DNA from: Unio delphinus
Taxonomy: Eukaryota; Mollusca; Bivalvia; Unionida; Unionidae
Direction: 5' to 3'
Assembly (NCBI GenBank): GCA_029339505.1
Contig: JAQISU010000003.1
Coordinates: 15,031,001-15,095,000, forward strand
Length of the DNA stretch: 64,000 bases
Shown here in pieces: positions 1 to 11,956 of this stretch (within the stretch, counting starts at the first letter, position 1; each line of letters begins with the position of its first letter). Below the pieces are notes generated by a model. It saw nothing but the letters and a program-made list of their open reading frames with translations. It was not told the origin of the DNA and did no database searches. The position numbers were made by a program, and so were the translations under genes.

Positions 1-1248
1 CATTTTAATGATCAGATCACATCAGACACACATATCAGCCATCATGATCGAAACAGACTTTGCTGGGTTAATTTATAAGAGATACTCTGTTCATGCTCTA
101 CTGTTTCATATTTTGCATAGGGTTCGCATTTTAAATAAAAAGAAATTCCTCAGCTTTCCTCACTTGTTATACTGGCTATTTAAAAAAGACCTTGTGTATC
201 TTAGGTATAATTCAAAGAACCTTTAAATCCTTTTATTTTGGGGTATGATTGATGGGTGTTATTTGGGTTATAGAGTATACAGCTTGCACCAGATGTGGAC
301 CTTTCAAAAAAGTACTAGCTCCACTTTGTCATTTTTACTTCCTGAACTTCAGAGATAAATTGTATAAAAAAGAGCTATTTCCCGGTAACTTTTTTTCACA
401 TTTTATATATTTGGTTTTACTTTCAGAGGCTGGTATCGTCTAGTCTGGCAAAATTCATTTTCCCTTTTTTAATAGCTGCTATGGATATTGTACTTTAAAC
501 TAATTCAGGGTGATTTTTTTAGCACAAGGGAGTAGTCATTTTAGTTGACAGTATGCTTAGATCATGTACAATTTCCAAAAGTACAATATGCAAAGAAAAT
601 GTCAGCCACATTACATTAAAGTAGCATAGAGGTATGCCAACATTCTCTCCACTGTGCCTGTTTTAAATAAAACATTACCAACTTCACCTTACATATGTCA
701 CTCTCTCAAAAGTATATAATAGCTGGTGAGCACCATCTCATGTGTAAATGCAGGTGGCCTGAAGATGGAGAGAATATCAACAGTCTACCACACTTATTCA
801 AAGATACATAATGTTCCAAAGGGAAAAAGAGGAAGAGATTCTACATCGCCAATTGGAAAGACCCCTTAACACAAGTAGAAGAAACAATTACTCAAGGTAT
901 CCAGTTCTTAAGATCATGAAATAAGTATCTTTTAAAATCAGGTATATACATAAAATAGTTGTAATCTTAAACTTGACTTGAAAAATTTTACATTCATAAC
1001 AAAAATAAAAAGAGGAAGGTGAAATTAAGAATAAAGATATAATTTTCTTTGTTACTGATAGCATTTGTTAAAAAAATGATTTTAGCTTTTGGAGGATGCC
1101 TCTTGAATGGTGTAATAAATCTGATGATCATTGTACAACAAAAAGATGGTTGGTAAAATTTGGAAAATCAGTGTTACACTTTATTTTATACTTTTCCAGC
1201 TGATATTAATACTATTATGTACACATGCTGGTAATTGATTTTATTCAG
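1..1248. other. AT-rich stretch without a supported gene
   Basis: Only short open frames without recognisable domains occur here. A short open segment at about 810-897 ends in a donor-like CAAG/GTATCC, but its phase does not fit the SANT exon that follows. The region may hold promoter or first-exon sequence of the SANT-DUF6589 gene; nothing specific can be shown. Confidence 0.5.
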
Positions 1249-2091
1249 GATCCTACCTTGTCGAGAATACATTGGTCAGAGGAAGAAAAAGATTTTCTGA
1301 TCACGTATGTTTTAGAAGCAGGAGGAGTACCAGCCACTAGAGTGAATCCATTTTGGAATGATTGTGCTAACAAGCTAAACAAACACTGTGGTTCTTCACG
1401 CACTGGTAGTCTTAATGTTGTTTCCTTATTGTCAGATAACTATTGAATATTCTGAATTCCTATATTGAGACGACTGCTTACTTTTAGATTATCATTTGTT
1501 AAAGTTTGATTGCCATCTTATTTATACATTTATTGGTTTGTATGTTCTTTGCTTCTTTGCTTATGCAGATATCCATTTCAGTTAACTATGCTGAAAATTC
1601 TAATGACTTTCCTTTTGTTCTTTTGTTATGATGACAATGTGTGTGTAGTATTCTAACATACATATTAACTAATTTTAAATAGATATGAGTGAAGTATGAT
1701 TATGGTTCTATATGATAAAACATGTAGATATATAGTATTATAATATTCACCTCATCATAAAAGACAGGTATCTTAATAATGGTTCATTTTAACATAGTTT
1801 GGTTTTTGTGGTGATGAAATAATTTTGGAAATCAGTGATTGCCTAAAGTATGTTATTTTTAGTAACCGGTTTGAATGAAAAAAATCATTACAGCTTGTAC
1901 ATTCAAATTATTGAACAGTAGTAGTTTATTATTAAAATTCATTACCATAATTCAGGTGTAATGTGCCGCAGCAGATACCAAAAGGTAAAGAAACTGTTTC
2001 CAGTTGGAACCACACAAGGAATACAGATAGAGACTTTTTCCTTGACAAAAGAGACACAAACTAATACTGCTCTCCCAGTTATTGAAAAGCA
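1249..2091 (+). CDS. SANT/Myb-like DNA-binding exons 1 and 2 of the DUF6589 gene
   Basis: Exon 1 (1249-1405) follows an acceptor TTTTATTCAG and ends before GTAGTC. Exon 2 (1956-2091) follows ATAATTCAG and ends before a strong donor GTGAGT. Joined in phase 1 they give a helix-turn-helix pattern: IHWSEEEKDFLITYV, then FWNDCANKLNKHCG, then RTGVMCRSRYQKVKKLFP. The spaced aromatic residues (W, W, Y) and the final R-S-R-Y-Q-K helix are typical of SANT/Myb-like domains in transposase-associated and regulatory proteins, which bind DNA. Exon 2 ends in phase 2 and joins exon 3 in frame, which supports a single fused gene. No start codon was identified, so an upstream exon is probably missing. Confidence 0.6.
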
Positions 2092-2985
2092 GTGAGTTTT
2101 CAGTCAAAGCACTTTTAAAAAATAACTATTGTAGCTCTAATTTTGGTGGGAAATGGCATAATTTATGTTTTTAAGAAAAAAGATTCGATTATTTAATAGT
2201 TTCCTCCTTTGTTATGTAAAATAATTTAAATGCATGTGTTTACTATTTCAACCTGCATAAAGCAACCTCAAACTGCCATTAACAAACATATTGCTTTGTA
2301 CAATGTTTGCTATACACAGGTAAACATCATGATGGGTTTAATCCGTACTAAATGTACTTGTTAATGTCTCAAACTATTTCGATTTGTGACTGCATACACC
2401 ATCTCTTGTCTGCCCATGAAAAATTTCTATTGTCCACTGTTCAAAACGTATTTGGCAAACTGTAATCAATCTTTATAAATATCTGGATGGCATGAAGTTC
2501 TCTCAGATTTGTGTAAGTGACCATTATGAATCAAAATACATGGTTACTGTTATCAAAAATATAAACACAAATATCTTTATTATACTGATTGTACTCAAAA
2601 TATGAACAGACTCTGAAGCTTTATGACTACAAGCACTACAATTTACTCAAAGGTCCACTCTCAGCCTTCACCAATGGCTGTTATTATTAACATAAGCTTT
2701 CAAGCAGCTCAGTTGCAATAATGAATAGAATTTGGTCCCTATTTTGAATTAAATTGCCTAACCTGCGTTAGCAGGGGATATATATGTAACATGTTTTGTC
2801 TGTCAGCGATTGCACCACTATCAGCATTTTGCTGAAGTTTTTAGTGTCAGTTTTTCTGCATGTTTATGAGTTCAGAAAACACTGAGGTATAGTTACAATA
2901 TTTGGTCAGTAACATCATTGTCATTTCATTGTCTACACATCAAGTAACCTACCACCCTTGGTCAAGGTCACAGACACTTTTAAAA

Positions 2986-3293
2986 ATGGGACCATTCCGG
3001 TGGCTTCGAGGTTAAAGCATCCACGTTGGATGCAGGAGGTTGTGGGTTCAAAGCCTGGCAGAGTCATACCAAAGACTTAAAACAATGGTGCTAACAGCTG
3101 TCTCACTTGGTGCACAATATTAAGGTTTTAGTGTTAGGACTGGTTGGCATTGTGTCAGGATATTGTGACATGGTGGGACATGATGCTGCATGTCTGCAGC
3201 ATGATGCCCCAGTGCTAGACATCATTATAAAATTCCACACTGCAGACATCATAGCTAAATTAATAAAGCTGCTTTAAAAATCCAAACACACAA
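2986..3293 (+). mobile_element. tRNA-derived SINE with 12-bp target-site duplication
   Basis: The 5' end has an A-box-like GTGGCTTCGAGG and a B-box-like GGGTTCAAAGCC, as in tRNA-derived SINEs transcribed by RNA polymerase III. The body is flanked by ACACTTTTAAAA at 2974-2985 and again at 3294-3305. Two related minus-strand copies occur at about 35.55-35.75 and 48.15-48.39 kb. It lies in intron 2 of the SANT-DUF6589 gene. Confidence 0.75.
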
Positions 3294-3408
3294 ACACTTT
3301 TAAAATGGATATTTCTGATAAGCAAATTGCAGGTGATATACAATTCCTTAGAAACTTTTGTGAAACAAACACAATTCATTTTCAGGACTGTAATTCAATT
3401 TTTTTTAG

Positions 3409-3956
3409 GTCTTCTTCTCATTACTGGAGTTTTATTAATATCCCACACAGTACCATAGAGCAGCAGACAGGTGCAGAAAAATTGATTGATGATGTTTTAA
3501 GACAAAGGTTTGTTGCTGGGGATATTTCAAACCAAGACAGAGCAGAATTATTGCACTGTGTGCTATATACTGATGCAGCTACAATTGCTGAAACAATGCT
3601 GCAAATCAAAAGTATCCAAATGGCAGTAAAGAATTCCATCTTAGTGGATATTGAAAAAAGTGCATCAGAAAAGTGTGCTAGATCAGACAACAGTTACCTA
3701 TTTCAAAAGGACTATCCAAATTAAAAAGAGTTTGATTTTCAAAAATTAGTGGCCGAAATAGCAGCCATTTCTTTTGGAGAGCCTTCTGGCTGTTTCAGTG
3801 CCAACAAGCAGAGTTGGTAGTATTAAAATAATACAAGACCTGATTCCACGCCTTGGACTTGTTTACAGCCTTCTAATATCCTACAGATTTCACGAACTCT
3901 CTAGACTTCAGAAATTACTGACAGTTGCCTTATTGGATGAATGTGTTCATGAAAAA
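3409..3956 (+). pseudogene. DUF6589 gene exon 3, with stop and frameshift
   Basis: The exon follows a pyrimidine-rich acceptor TTTTTTTTAG and ends before GTGATT. It starts in phase 2, matching exon 2. The frame runs with SSSHYWSFINIP to a TAA at 3722-3724, continues in frame through KEFDFQKLVAEIAAIS, then shifts near 3765-3775 into ESLLAVSVPTSRVG, GLVYSLLISYRFHELSRLQ and LLDECVHEK. The pattern of a helical block, then a short hydrophobic stretch, then a polar R-x-x-x-L-S-R-x-Q block is typical of the region before the conserved DUF6589 core. The apparent ATG at 3305 belongs to the SINE target duplication. Confidence 0.6.
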
Positions 3957-5060
3957 GTGATTATCATTTTGGTATATTCTCGTTTCTTTGTTCTAATTTT
4001 TATAAAAAGTTGTGTTACATGTTGCATTCCTTTTTGCAATTCCTTTTGTTTGCGCTTATTGATTCTCCCAGTGTTATACATTAACATGTGTATTAACAAA
4101 GCATTTATTGATCAGTCAAAAAGAAATATTATTTGGTACCATTTTAACATTTACTACATGTATATCTTTATAATATTAGAGAAATCTAAACGTAATTATT
4201 TCAAAAGTAATTAAAACACTTGAGTGAAAATTAATTTTTTTCAATTGGTCTGAATTTATCACTTTGAATAACTTTATCTTCAATGTGCCATTTAATCTTG
4301 ATTATTTCTTTTTTCTATTATAATGCTTGTAACTGTAAATATGTAACAAATAGTACTATTGAGTTTTTTCTTTTCACAGAAAATCAGAAAAAATAAAACT
4401 GAATACTTATTGGACCAGAGTTCCATTTTTTTTGGGTCATACTTGCAATATATGTGATTCAAATTGGGACTGGCTTATGTATTATGATGAATTTAAGTAG
4501 TGGCTTTAAGAACATAGGCATTTCAGTGTTGAAGTTTCTCTTAGTATCTAGTAATTTAAGTATATATTAAAACAGCATATGTTTGGAATTTTTTGCAGTA
4601 AAATTATGAGATCATTATTTCTATACTTGTTTTCATTGTTTTGTTGTGTTAGGGGCAATGCATTTAGTATGTACGCAAAGATCTGGGAAAGCATTACCCC
4701 TCCTCCCCTCCCTGTACACATGCATACCTTTTTTTTACATACGCCCAACCTGCATAAGTACGCTTGATGTGTACCCCTCCCCAATGCTATAGAATGGCCT
4801 ATATTTAATCCACAAAGCAGTTATCAAGGATATTAATGTGTTTTACACATTGAACGTCTGGATGCATCAAAGAAATAAGCTGCGTAACTTTAAAAAGTTT
4901 GTCTAGTGTCCATTTAAATTAAAATGCTGACTGAACAATGTTAAACAGGTTATGTATTAGACAAATTATTATCGTGGTTTCACCAACCCACCCATTTCCT
5001 ATGCATACGTACATTATCAATTGACCCCACCCCCATATGCGAGTGTATGCATTTGGGTTA
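3957..5060. other. Left part of DUF6589 intron 3
   Basis: AT-rich sequence between the exon 3 donor and the first LINE copy. No coding exon is seen. A C-rich patch and a run of C directly precede the LINE. Confidence 0.5.
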
Positions 5061-5606
5061 CCTCCCCCCCCCCCTGCGGGTTCGGGGTTGTAGAATAGGC
5101 CCGACGTGCCTCGCCACGTGTCGTAAAAGGCGACTAAGTAGAGGCAACCTGTTTGCCGTGGGTTGCGTCCCGTGTCGGGGGAGGAAAGGATCCTGGTAGT
5201 TGCAACACACTACTTTGGCCTCTACTTCTCTTAGACGGGTGGTCGAGATGGGCCCGGTCTCGACAAATCGGCTGGTCACGCCGAGCCCTAGGAAGACTTT
5301 ATTAACTCTCTCACCTCCTTTTACTTTCTCCTTGTATCTCTTTTGATACCACCGTTGCCCATATATTCTATTCCTATATCTTTCCCTTTTCCAAATCTTA
5401 GAAGACTTCCTAGAAGGCGGTGGCTCAACGGGTCAATCGGGGGGTAATTTTACTGACCCTAGAAATTGGCGACTTCAGGGTCATCCAAAGGTAATTTTAT
5501 CAACTGAGTATGGCATCTGTGTATCCTTGGCACTTTAAAAGTGTCCCCTTGTTGGGCTCCTTGGTGGGTGGGGAGCACGGGTGCTGAATTTTAAAATCTT
5601 GCCATC

Positions 5607-6766
5607 ATGGAAAAAAATCCAATAAACGTACTAAACCACTGTCTGACTCGGATGAAGAACCACGTGGCGTGGAATCATTTCCACGCTTCATGGTTATTCA
5701 ATCAAAAGATGATGCTAAACCGCTTTCAGGTTTATCTCCATTTATTATCGAGAAAACCATTACGGGATCGATTGGCACACCAAAAAGTGTGAAAAAACTA
5801 AAATCGGGTTGCCTTCTTGTAGAGTGTGAGCGAAAGGGGCAAACAGACAATATCATGAAAATGAAAACATTCTTTGATATTCCAGTGACCTCATTCGCCC
5901 ACACTACACTGAATTCGTCCAAAGGCGTAATACGATGTCGTGACTTGGCTGGAGTCACCGACGCAGATATCATCGAAGGGATGAAACATGAAGGTGTCAC
6001 TGCAGTGCGAAGAATACGTATTAAACGTAATAACACCCTGCAGGACACCAATACATTTGTACTCACCTTTAATAAACCGACAGTGCCCAAAGTGGTCAAG
6101 GTTGGGTTTTTACAAGTAAAGGTCGAGATCTACATTCCAAACCCCCTTCGATGCTATAAGTGTCAAAAATACGGCCATCACGAAGATCGATGTTCCAGAG
6201 CCAAGGTATGTGGCCGATGCGGAGAACACTCTCATCAGGAAGCTGATTGTAGAGCAACTCCGCATTGTGTCAACTGTGGCAAGGAACATCACGCCAGTTC
6301 CAAAGATTGTGATACATGGAAACAGGAGAAGGAAATTCAGAGGGTAAAGTTTACTTCGAACATTCCCTACCCAGAGGCCAGAAAGCTTGTCCAGGCAAAA
6401 ACATCCCTTCCTGGCCCATCCTTCTCCACAGTCGTAAAGCACAATCCAAAAAGCACGAAGGACGCCCAAACACAGACGGATCAGCCCGATTCAACCACAT
6501 GTGCCAACATCCCTAATTATAAGCCACAGAAAAGCACAACATCAACTCAGACAACAACTAATAACAATCCACCACCAAAATCACCAAGACAGAAACACAA
6601 AGCACAAACAAATAAACAGCAAAAGGGGTCAGATGACCCCATTAAACTGTACAACAGGTTTGGAGACTTTGAGAGCATGGATGCAGAAGAAACTGCTCCG
6701 TGTACTCAAAGTAGCTCCAAACCTAATAAAACTAAATATACTCCCGTACTTCCTCCAGACAAATAA
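5607..6766 (+). pseudogene. LINE copy 1 ORF1 (CCHC nucleic-acid-binding protein), frameshifted
   Basis: ORF1 proteins of this type bind the element RNA and form the ribonucleoprotein used in retrotransposition. The ATG at 5607 is followed by seven A here and eight A in the other copies, which shifts the frame; the proper frame is open from 5669 to 6766. Three knuckles are visible: C-x2-C-x4-H-x4-C twice, then C-x2-C-x4-H-x5-C. The region before them is basic with a probable RRM-like fold (family knowledge). The tail is rich in Q, T, N and K and probably disordered. Confidence 0.85.
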
Positions 6767-6828
6767 CAACACATGCTTCCACCGCGAATAGTCTAACCTA
6801 GTTCCAGAATCTCCAGCATAACATTAGA

Positions 6829-9800
6829 ATGAAGAACACCATCATACAATGGAATTGTCGAGGACTTAAAACAAACTACAATGATATTCTTCTGCTTTTA
6901 AATGAACACGATCCTGCTGTACTATGTTTACAGGAAACATTCCTGAAAGAGACAGATAAAATTACTTTCAAAAACCGCTGGTCGATGTTAAACCTTTCTT
7001 GTTTTTGAACATGTAACGTATTGTATGGCGCTAAATAGCCTAAAAGTGCTGGTGCGCCGTTAAAATTCAAGTAAACAAACAAACAAACAAACAAACTTTC
7101 AAAAACTTTTCCCTGTTTAATGCGTACTTTCAAAACGCAGACAGGGCCTCAGGAGGAGTCTCTATTGCTGTGAACAATAGAGCCCCTCACAGAGTCGTTC
7201 CTTTAAACACAAATTTACAAGCCATTGCTGTAAGTGTCACTCTACATCGAGTGATTACTTTTTGTTCCATTTACTTACCACCAAACACCAACCTAGTACA
7301 AAAGGAATTAGACAATCTTGTTGAACAACTTCCCGCGCCCTTCGTTTTACTCGGGGATTTTAATGCCCATAACATTTTATGGGGATCAAATCACATAAAC
7401 GACAGAGGCCATAAAATAGAAGATTTCATTTCTAGACACGATCTGTGTCTATATAACACTAATTCATCAACATATTTACACCCAGGAACGGGTACGTACA
7501 CATGCATAGATTTGACAATTTGCTCTCCCTCACTGCTTTTGGACTATGAATGGAAGGTCGCTGATGACCTTCACAGCAGTGATCACTTTCCAATCACTCT
7601 TGAAAATAACACTAAAATTGATGATACAATTCCACAATGGAATATAAAGAAGGCCGATTGGGCTATGTTTGAAGCATTATGTAAAACTAGACTAAATAAT
7701 GATACAGTATTCAACGCTGTTAATCCTATACAGCATTTTATCTCCGTTCTAATTTCAATTGCAGATGAATCCATTCCCAAGTCCTCAACGAACAGTAAGA
7801 GATCGCAAAAACCTTGGGTAACCAAGGAATGCAAAGAAGCCATTAGACAACGCCGAGAAGCATTAAAAACATTCAACACTCGTCCAACGCCCGAAAATTT
7901 AAATAAATATCGTATTGCCCGGGCTAAAACTCGACGCACAATCAAAGAATGTAAGCGTGCATCCTGGAAGAAATATATTTCTTCTTTAAACTCTCGTTCC
8001 TCAATGAAACAAGTTTGGGATACTATTCGGAAAATAAATGGAAAAAGGAAACACAATTCTATTCGACACCTAAAAATAAACAATATCAATTTCAGTTCGA
8101 AACGTGACATAACAAATATTCTTGCCGATAGTTTTTCGAAAAACTCATCATCATCTAATTATTCAGATGCCTTTAGAAGATTAAAATCTCAAAAAGAAAA
8201 GTCGCGTTTAAAATTTACATCGAACAACACTGAAAATTATAACCAGCTGTTTTCTTTATTGGAGCTTAGGGAGGCATTAGACAAGGCCCATGATACATCC
8301 GCTGGGCCTGACGAAGTACATTACCAGTTCTTGAAACACCTCCCAGAATCTTCTCTGACATTGCTTCTTAAAATCTTTAATGATTTATGGATTGCTGGTA
8401 ATGTACCTAAGAGCTGGAAAGAAGCAACAGTGATACCGATTCCCAAACCAGACTAAGATAACGAAGATCCTAACAGCTATCGGCCTATTGCATTGACAAG
8501 CTGCATATGCAAAACAATGGAACGAATGATTAATTCTCGGCTTGTATGGTACTTGGAAAGTAATAATTTAATTTCTCCTTTCCAAAGTGGCTTCCGTTCT
8601 GGTCGTAGTACTAACGATCATCTGGTTAGACTGGAAACATTTATTCGCGATGCATTTATCAAGAAGGAACATTTAGTAGCGGTCTTCTTTGATTTAGAAA
8701 AGGCCTATGATACAACATGGAAGTACGGGATACTAAATGACCTGCACGATCTAGGTCTAAAAGGCCGTCTGCCCGCTTTCATCTCCAGTTTTCTCTCCGA
8801 CAGAGAATTCAAAGTACGCGTGGGCGCTACCATCTCCGATATGCACCAGCAAGAGATGGGTGTGCCCCAGGGCAGTATTTTATCTGTGACGCTATTTAAT
8901 ATCAAAATCAATAGCATCACTAAGTGCTTAACTCCCGGTGTGGACTGCTCTTTATATGTAGACGATTTTTTAATTTGTTATCGATCAAAGCACATGCATA
9001 CAATTGAAAGGCAACTTCAACAAAATATCAATAAGATCCACCATTGGGCCAGTAATAATGGTTTTAAATTCTCTAAATCGAAAACAGTATGCATGCATTT
9101 CTGTCAATTGCGAAGACATCATGATGACCCTAAACTCACGCTGGACGGAACACTTATTCCAGTTGTTGAGGAAACGAAGTTTTTGGGTATTATCTTCGAC
9201 AGAAAACTGACTTTTATACCACACATCAAGAATTTAAAAGCTAAATGCTTAAAAGCTTTAAATTTACTAAAAGTAATTGCGCACACTGACTGGGGTGCTG
9301 ATAAAAAAGTCCTCCTCAATTTGTATAGAACATTTATCCGTTCTATACTAGACTATGGATGCATTGTTTATGGTTCAGCTAGGAAGTCTTATTTGAAAAT
9401 GCTTGACCCAATTCATCATCAGGGAATAAGACTTGCTCTAGGAGCATTCAAGACATCTCCATGCGAAAGCCTTCTCGCGGAAGCGAATGAACCACCCTTA
9501 TCGCACCGCAGAGAAATGCTTTCTATACAGTACGCTCTTAGGTTAAGATCAAATCCTCTGAACCCTGCTTTTTCGGCTGTTTTTCAACCAAAATACAAAA
9601 CTTTGTACGAAAACAAACCAAATGCCATACCTTCATTTGGCATCAGAATATCATCCAGTTTTGACACTATCAAAATTAATCTCCCTACAGTTCAGAACAC
9701 GTTTGTCTCGGAAACACCACCTTGGCTCCTTAAGCAGCCCAAAGTGATTTTTACGTTGCACGATGGGAGAAAATCTGAGACGAATCCTGCCGTTTTCCAG

Positions 9801-10630
9801 AACTCTTATCATGAACTCCTCAACGATTTTAAAAACTACACAAAAATTTTTTACTGATGGATCAAAAGTTGATGACAAGGCTGCTGCAGCCTTTGTTAGT
9901 GGCAAGCACATAACCAAAGTGCGCTTGCCAAACGATGCGTCCATATTTTCAGCGGAAATCAGAGCAATAGATCTTGCTCTGAAATTTATTGAACAAAAGC
10001 GCATTTTAAATAGCATTATTTTCTGTGTCAGTACTTCAGTCGCTACACCATAGAAAACTGGATAATCCATTACTAGTCGATATTCTCGTCAAAAACTCTG
10101 AGCTTAGTAAGTCCTACAACATAGTATACTGTTGGCTACCTAGCCATATTGGTATTAAAGGTAATGAAGAAGCAGACCGGGCTGCTAAGATGGCTCTATC
10201 CCAAGAACCATCGGATTTTAAATTACCTTTTACTGATTTTAAACCTTGTATCAAAAAGTACCTACGTCAGAAGTGGCAGGCGTCATGGGATGATGCAGTC
10301 AATAACAAATTTCATGCCATCAAATCAACCCTGGGAGAATGGACTCCTTCCTATAGAACTATCCGCAGGGAGGAGGTTGTCATTGCAAGAATCAGAATCG
10401 GTCATACATACATTACCCACTCCCACATACTAAAAGGTGAAGATCCACCAGAGTGCTTTTCTTGCAATGAGCCATTCACTGTTAAACACTTTATGACCGA
10501 GTGTTTCGACCTGCAACCTACGCGTGTTAAATACTATAATGTACATGACATGAAGGAACTTTTTGATACAATACAAACCACTTGTATTTTAGATTTCCTA
10601 AAGGAAGTAAATCTCTATTTTAAACTATAA
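6829..10630 (+). pseudogene. LINE copy 1 ORF2 (endonuclease-RT-RNase H), broken
   Basis: ORF2 would nick target DNA, prime on it and copy the RNA. The start ATG at 6829 opens with the endonuclease motif QWNCRGL, keeping the catalytic Asn. A 119-bp insertion then breaks it. Downstream GDFNAHN and SSDHFPI complete the APE-type site. RT motifs are FFDLEKAYD (A), VPQGSILS (B) and YVDDF (C). RNase H residues are TDGS, SAEIRAID and EEADRAAK; a short deletion near 10027 removes the CDS motif Asp. A C-terminal C-x2-C-x7-H-x4-C knuckle follows. The TAA at 8454-8456 replaces a Lys codon found in the other copies. Confidence 0.88.
6976..7094 (+). mobile_element. 119-bp nested insertion of the LINE 3' module
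   Basis: The insert starts at CGCTGGTCGATG, matches the last part of the LINE family and ends in AAAC repeats. It is flanked by ACTTTCAAAAAC at 6964-6975 and 7095-7106, a 12-bp target duplication. It is either an extremely 5'-truncated LINE or a SINE that shares the LINE tail. The same insertion occurs at the same site in copy 4. Confidence 0.9.
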
Positions 10631-10912
10631 CTTGTATACCATCACGTAGAATATTTTTATCTAATGCAAATATCACCTTTTATTTACAACATCTTATCAT
10701 CAACATAACACCATTTACATCTCCCGTTGATTGGGAAGCTTCATATTTTCCTGTTACCAACATCTTACCATTTTATATTTAACTATTGTTTTTTTATATA
10801 TATCGCTGGTCGATGTTAAACCTTTCTTGTTTTTGAACATGTAACGTATTGTATGGCGCTAAATAGCCTAAAAGTGCTGGTGCGCCGTTAAAATTCAAGT
10901 AAACAAACAAAA

Positions 10913-11956
10913 AATCCCCTCTCCATGCATATGTACTAATTGGCTAGCCCCTTATCATTTAAGTCTGCCTATTAAAAGACAGGAAATGTTGAAATGACTG
11001 CATGTGAAAACATTTTTATTTATATTTTATTCATTGTTTCTGTTGATTCTGTTCTTTTTAGTTTTCTTCAATATCGCAGACATTCCATTTGCCCTGTATG
11101 ACAAGAGTATTATGCCTTTGGAAAGTGCTGGTCTAAATTTCCACATTTCATTGGCATACTAATTTTGTACAAAGATGTCACAATTTTGTTGTCACTGGAT
11201 GGAAAGTCCTGCTTATCATTACAAAGTGATGTTTGCCTTACAACAGCAGGTTTTTGTAAAGGAACACTTCATTTTTTTACAGAGGAAATAACAATTACAG
11301 GTTGAGGAAACACAACAGGTCATTATAAATAATAGTTTGTTTGGTAAAATATGCAAAATGAAAGGATGTTTCTTGCTTTGATAAAACAAAAATATACCCT
11401 TGAGTAACTGAGTGACATTTATTATTTAGCATGTCAACATATTTTTTCATATATGATTGATAACAGTGACATGATGTAATGCAATTATTATTTTTGACAC
11501 TGAGTATTTTTTCTTTCTTATTACAGATCAAAACACTGCATACTTTATATTGGACATACTAACTTATTTTACTTCTTTCGCAGGGATAAAACATTGTTTT
11601 ACTTATTGTTTGATAAATGTTAAAGATTTATTCTTTGGAATGTCAATGTTCATTATAACTTTATATTATAAGAGTTCTTTGGAAGTATGCTTTGTCTTCC
11701 ATGAACCTGTATGACAGTCAAATTTATTGGTAAGGAATAAACCCATATTGACACATTGATCTTATACTGTCTATACTCACGTGGAAGTCTATTCCATCTG
11801 CAAACAACACAGAACTCTATTTGCCTTTGCAAAATTAACCTGTTGATCAAAGTATATTTTAATTCTACATATAACTCGTAAAGCCATATCTTTCGGCACA
11901 TTATGCAACAGCAGTTCTGAGATCAGTGCAATAATTACTGTCATTTTTTCAACCAG
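10913..11956. other. Right part of DUF6589 intron 3
   Basis: AT-rich sequence from the end of LINE copy 1 to the acceptor TTTTTTCAACCAG at 11944-11956. No exon or element was recognised in it. Confidence 0.5.

Larger units (their letters stand above)
5061..10912 (+). mobile_element. LINE copy 1, full length, inactive
   Basis: The copy begins near a C-run followed by CTGCGGGTTCGGGG, the shared 5' start of the family, and ends in AAAC repeats. Order: 5'UTR (5061-5606), ORF1, ORF2, 3'UTR (10631-10802) and the terminal module from CGCTGGTCGATG at 10804. It sits in intron 3 of the SANT-DUF6589 gene. No convincing target duplication was found, possibly because the 5' junction lies in a C homopolymer. 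Lesions: an ORF1 frameshift, a nested 119-bp insertion, a stop at 8454-8456, an extra T near 9850 and an 8-base deletion near 10027. RNase H downstream of endonuclease-RT, with a CCHC ORF1, points to the I superfamily (I or Nimb-like); the exact clade needs a tree. Confidence 0.9.

Noticed and set aside
810..897. Possible exon before the SANT domain (reads KRKRFYIANWKDPLTQVEET)
   Set aside because: Its donor leaves phase 1 while the next exon needs phase 0, and no acceptor gives an open frame throughout.
2990..3070. tRNA gene
   Set aside because: A and B boxes are present but no cloverleaf was evident, and the flanking duplication shows a SINE.
5058..5279. Minus-strand frame repeated in the LINE 5'UTRs (also 24283 and 39956)
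   Set aside because: It is antisense to a conserved 5'UTR; the conservation is explained by the LINE.
8493..9857. Separate RT gene
   Set aside because: It is the continuation of LINE copy 1 ORF2 after the TAA at 8454-8456.
5040..10930. Target-site duplication for LINE copy 1
   Set aside because: The C-run at the 5' edge and the CCCCTCTCC at the 3' edge look alike but do not match as a duplication.
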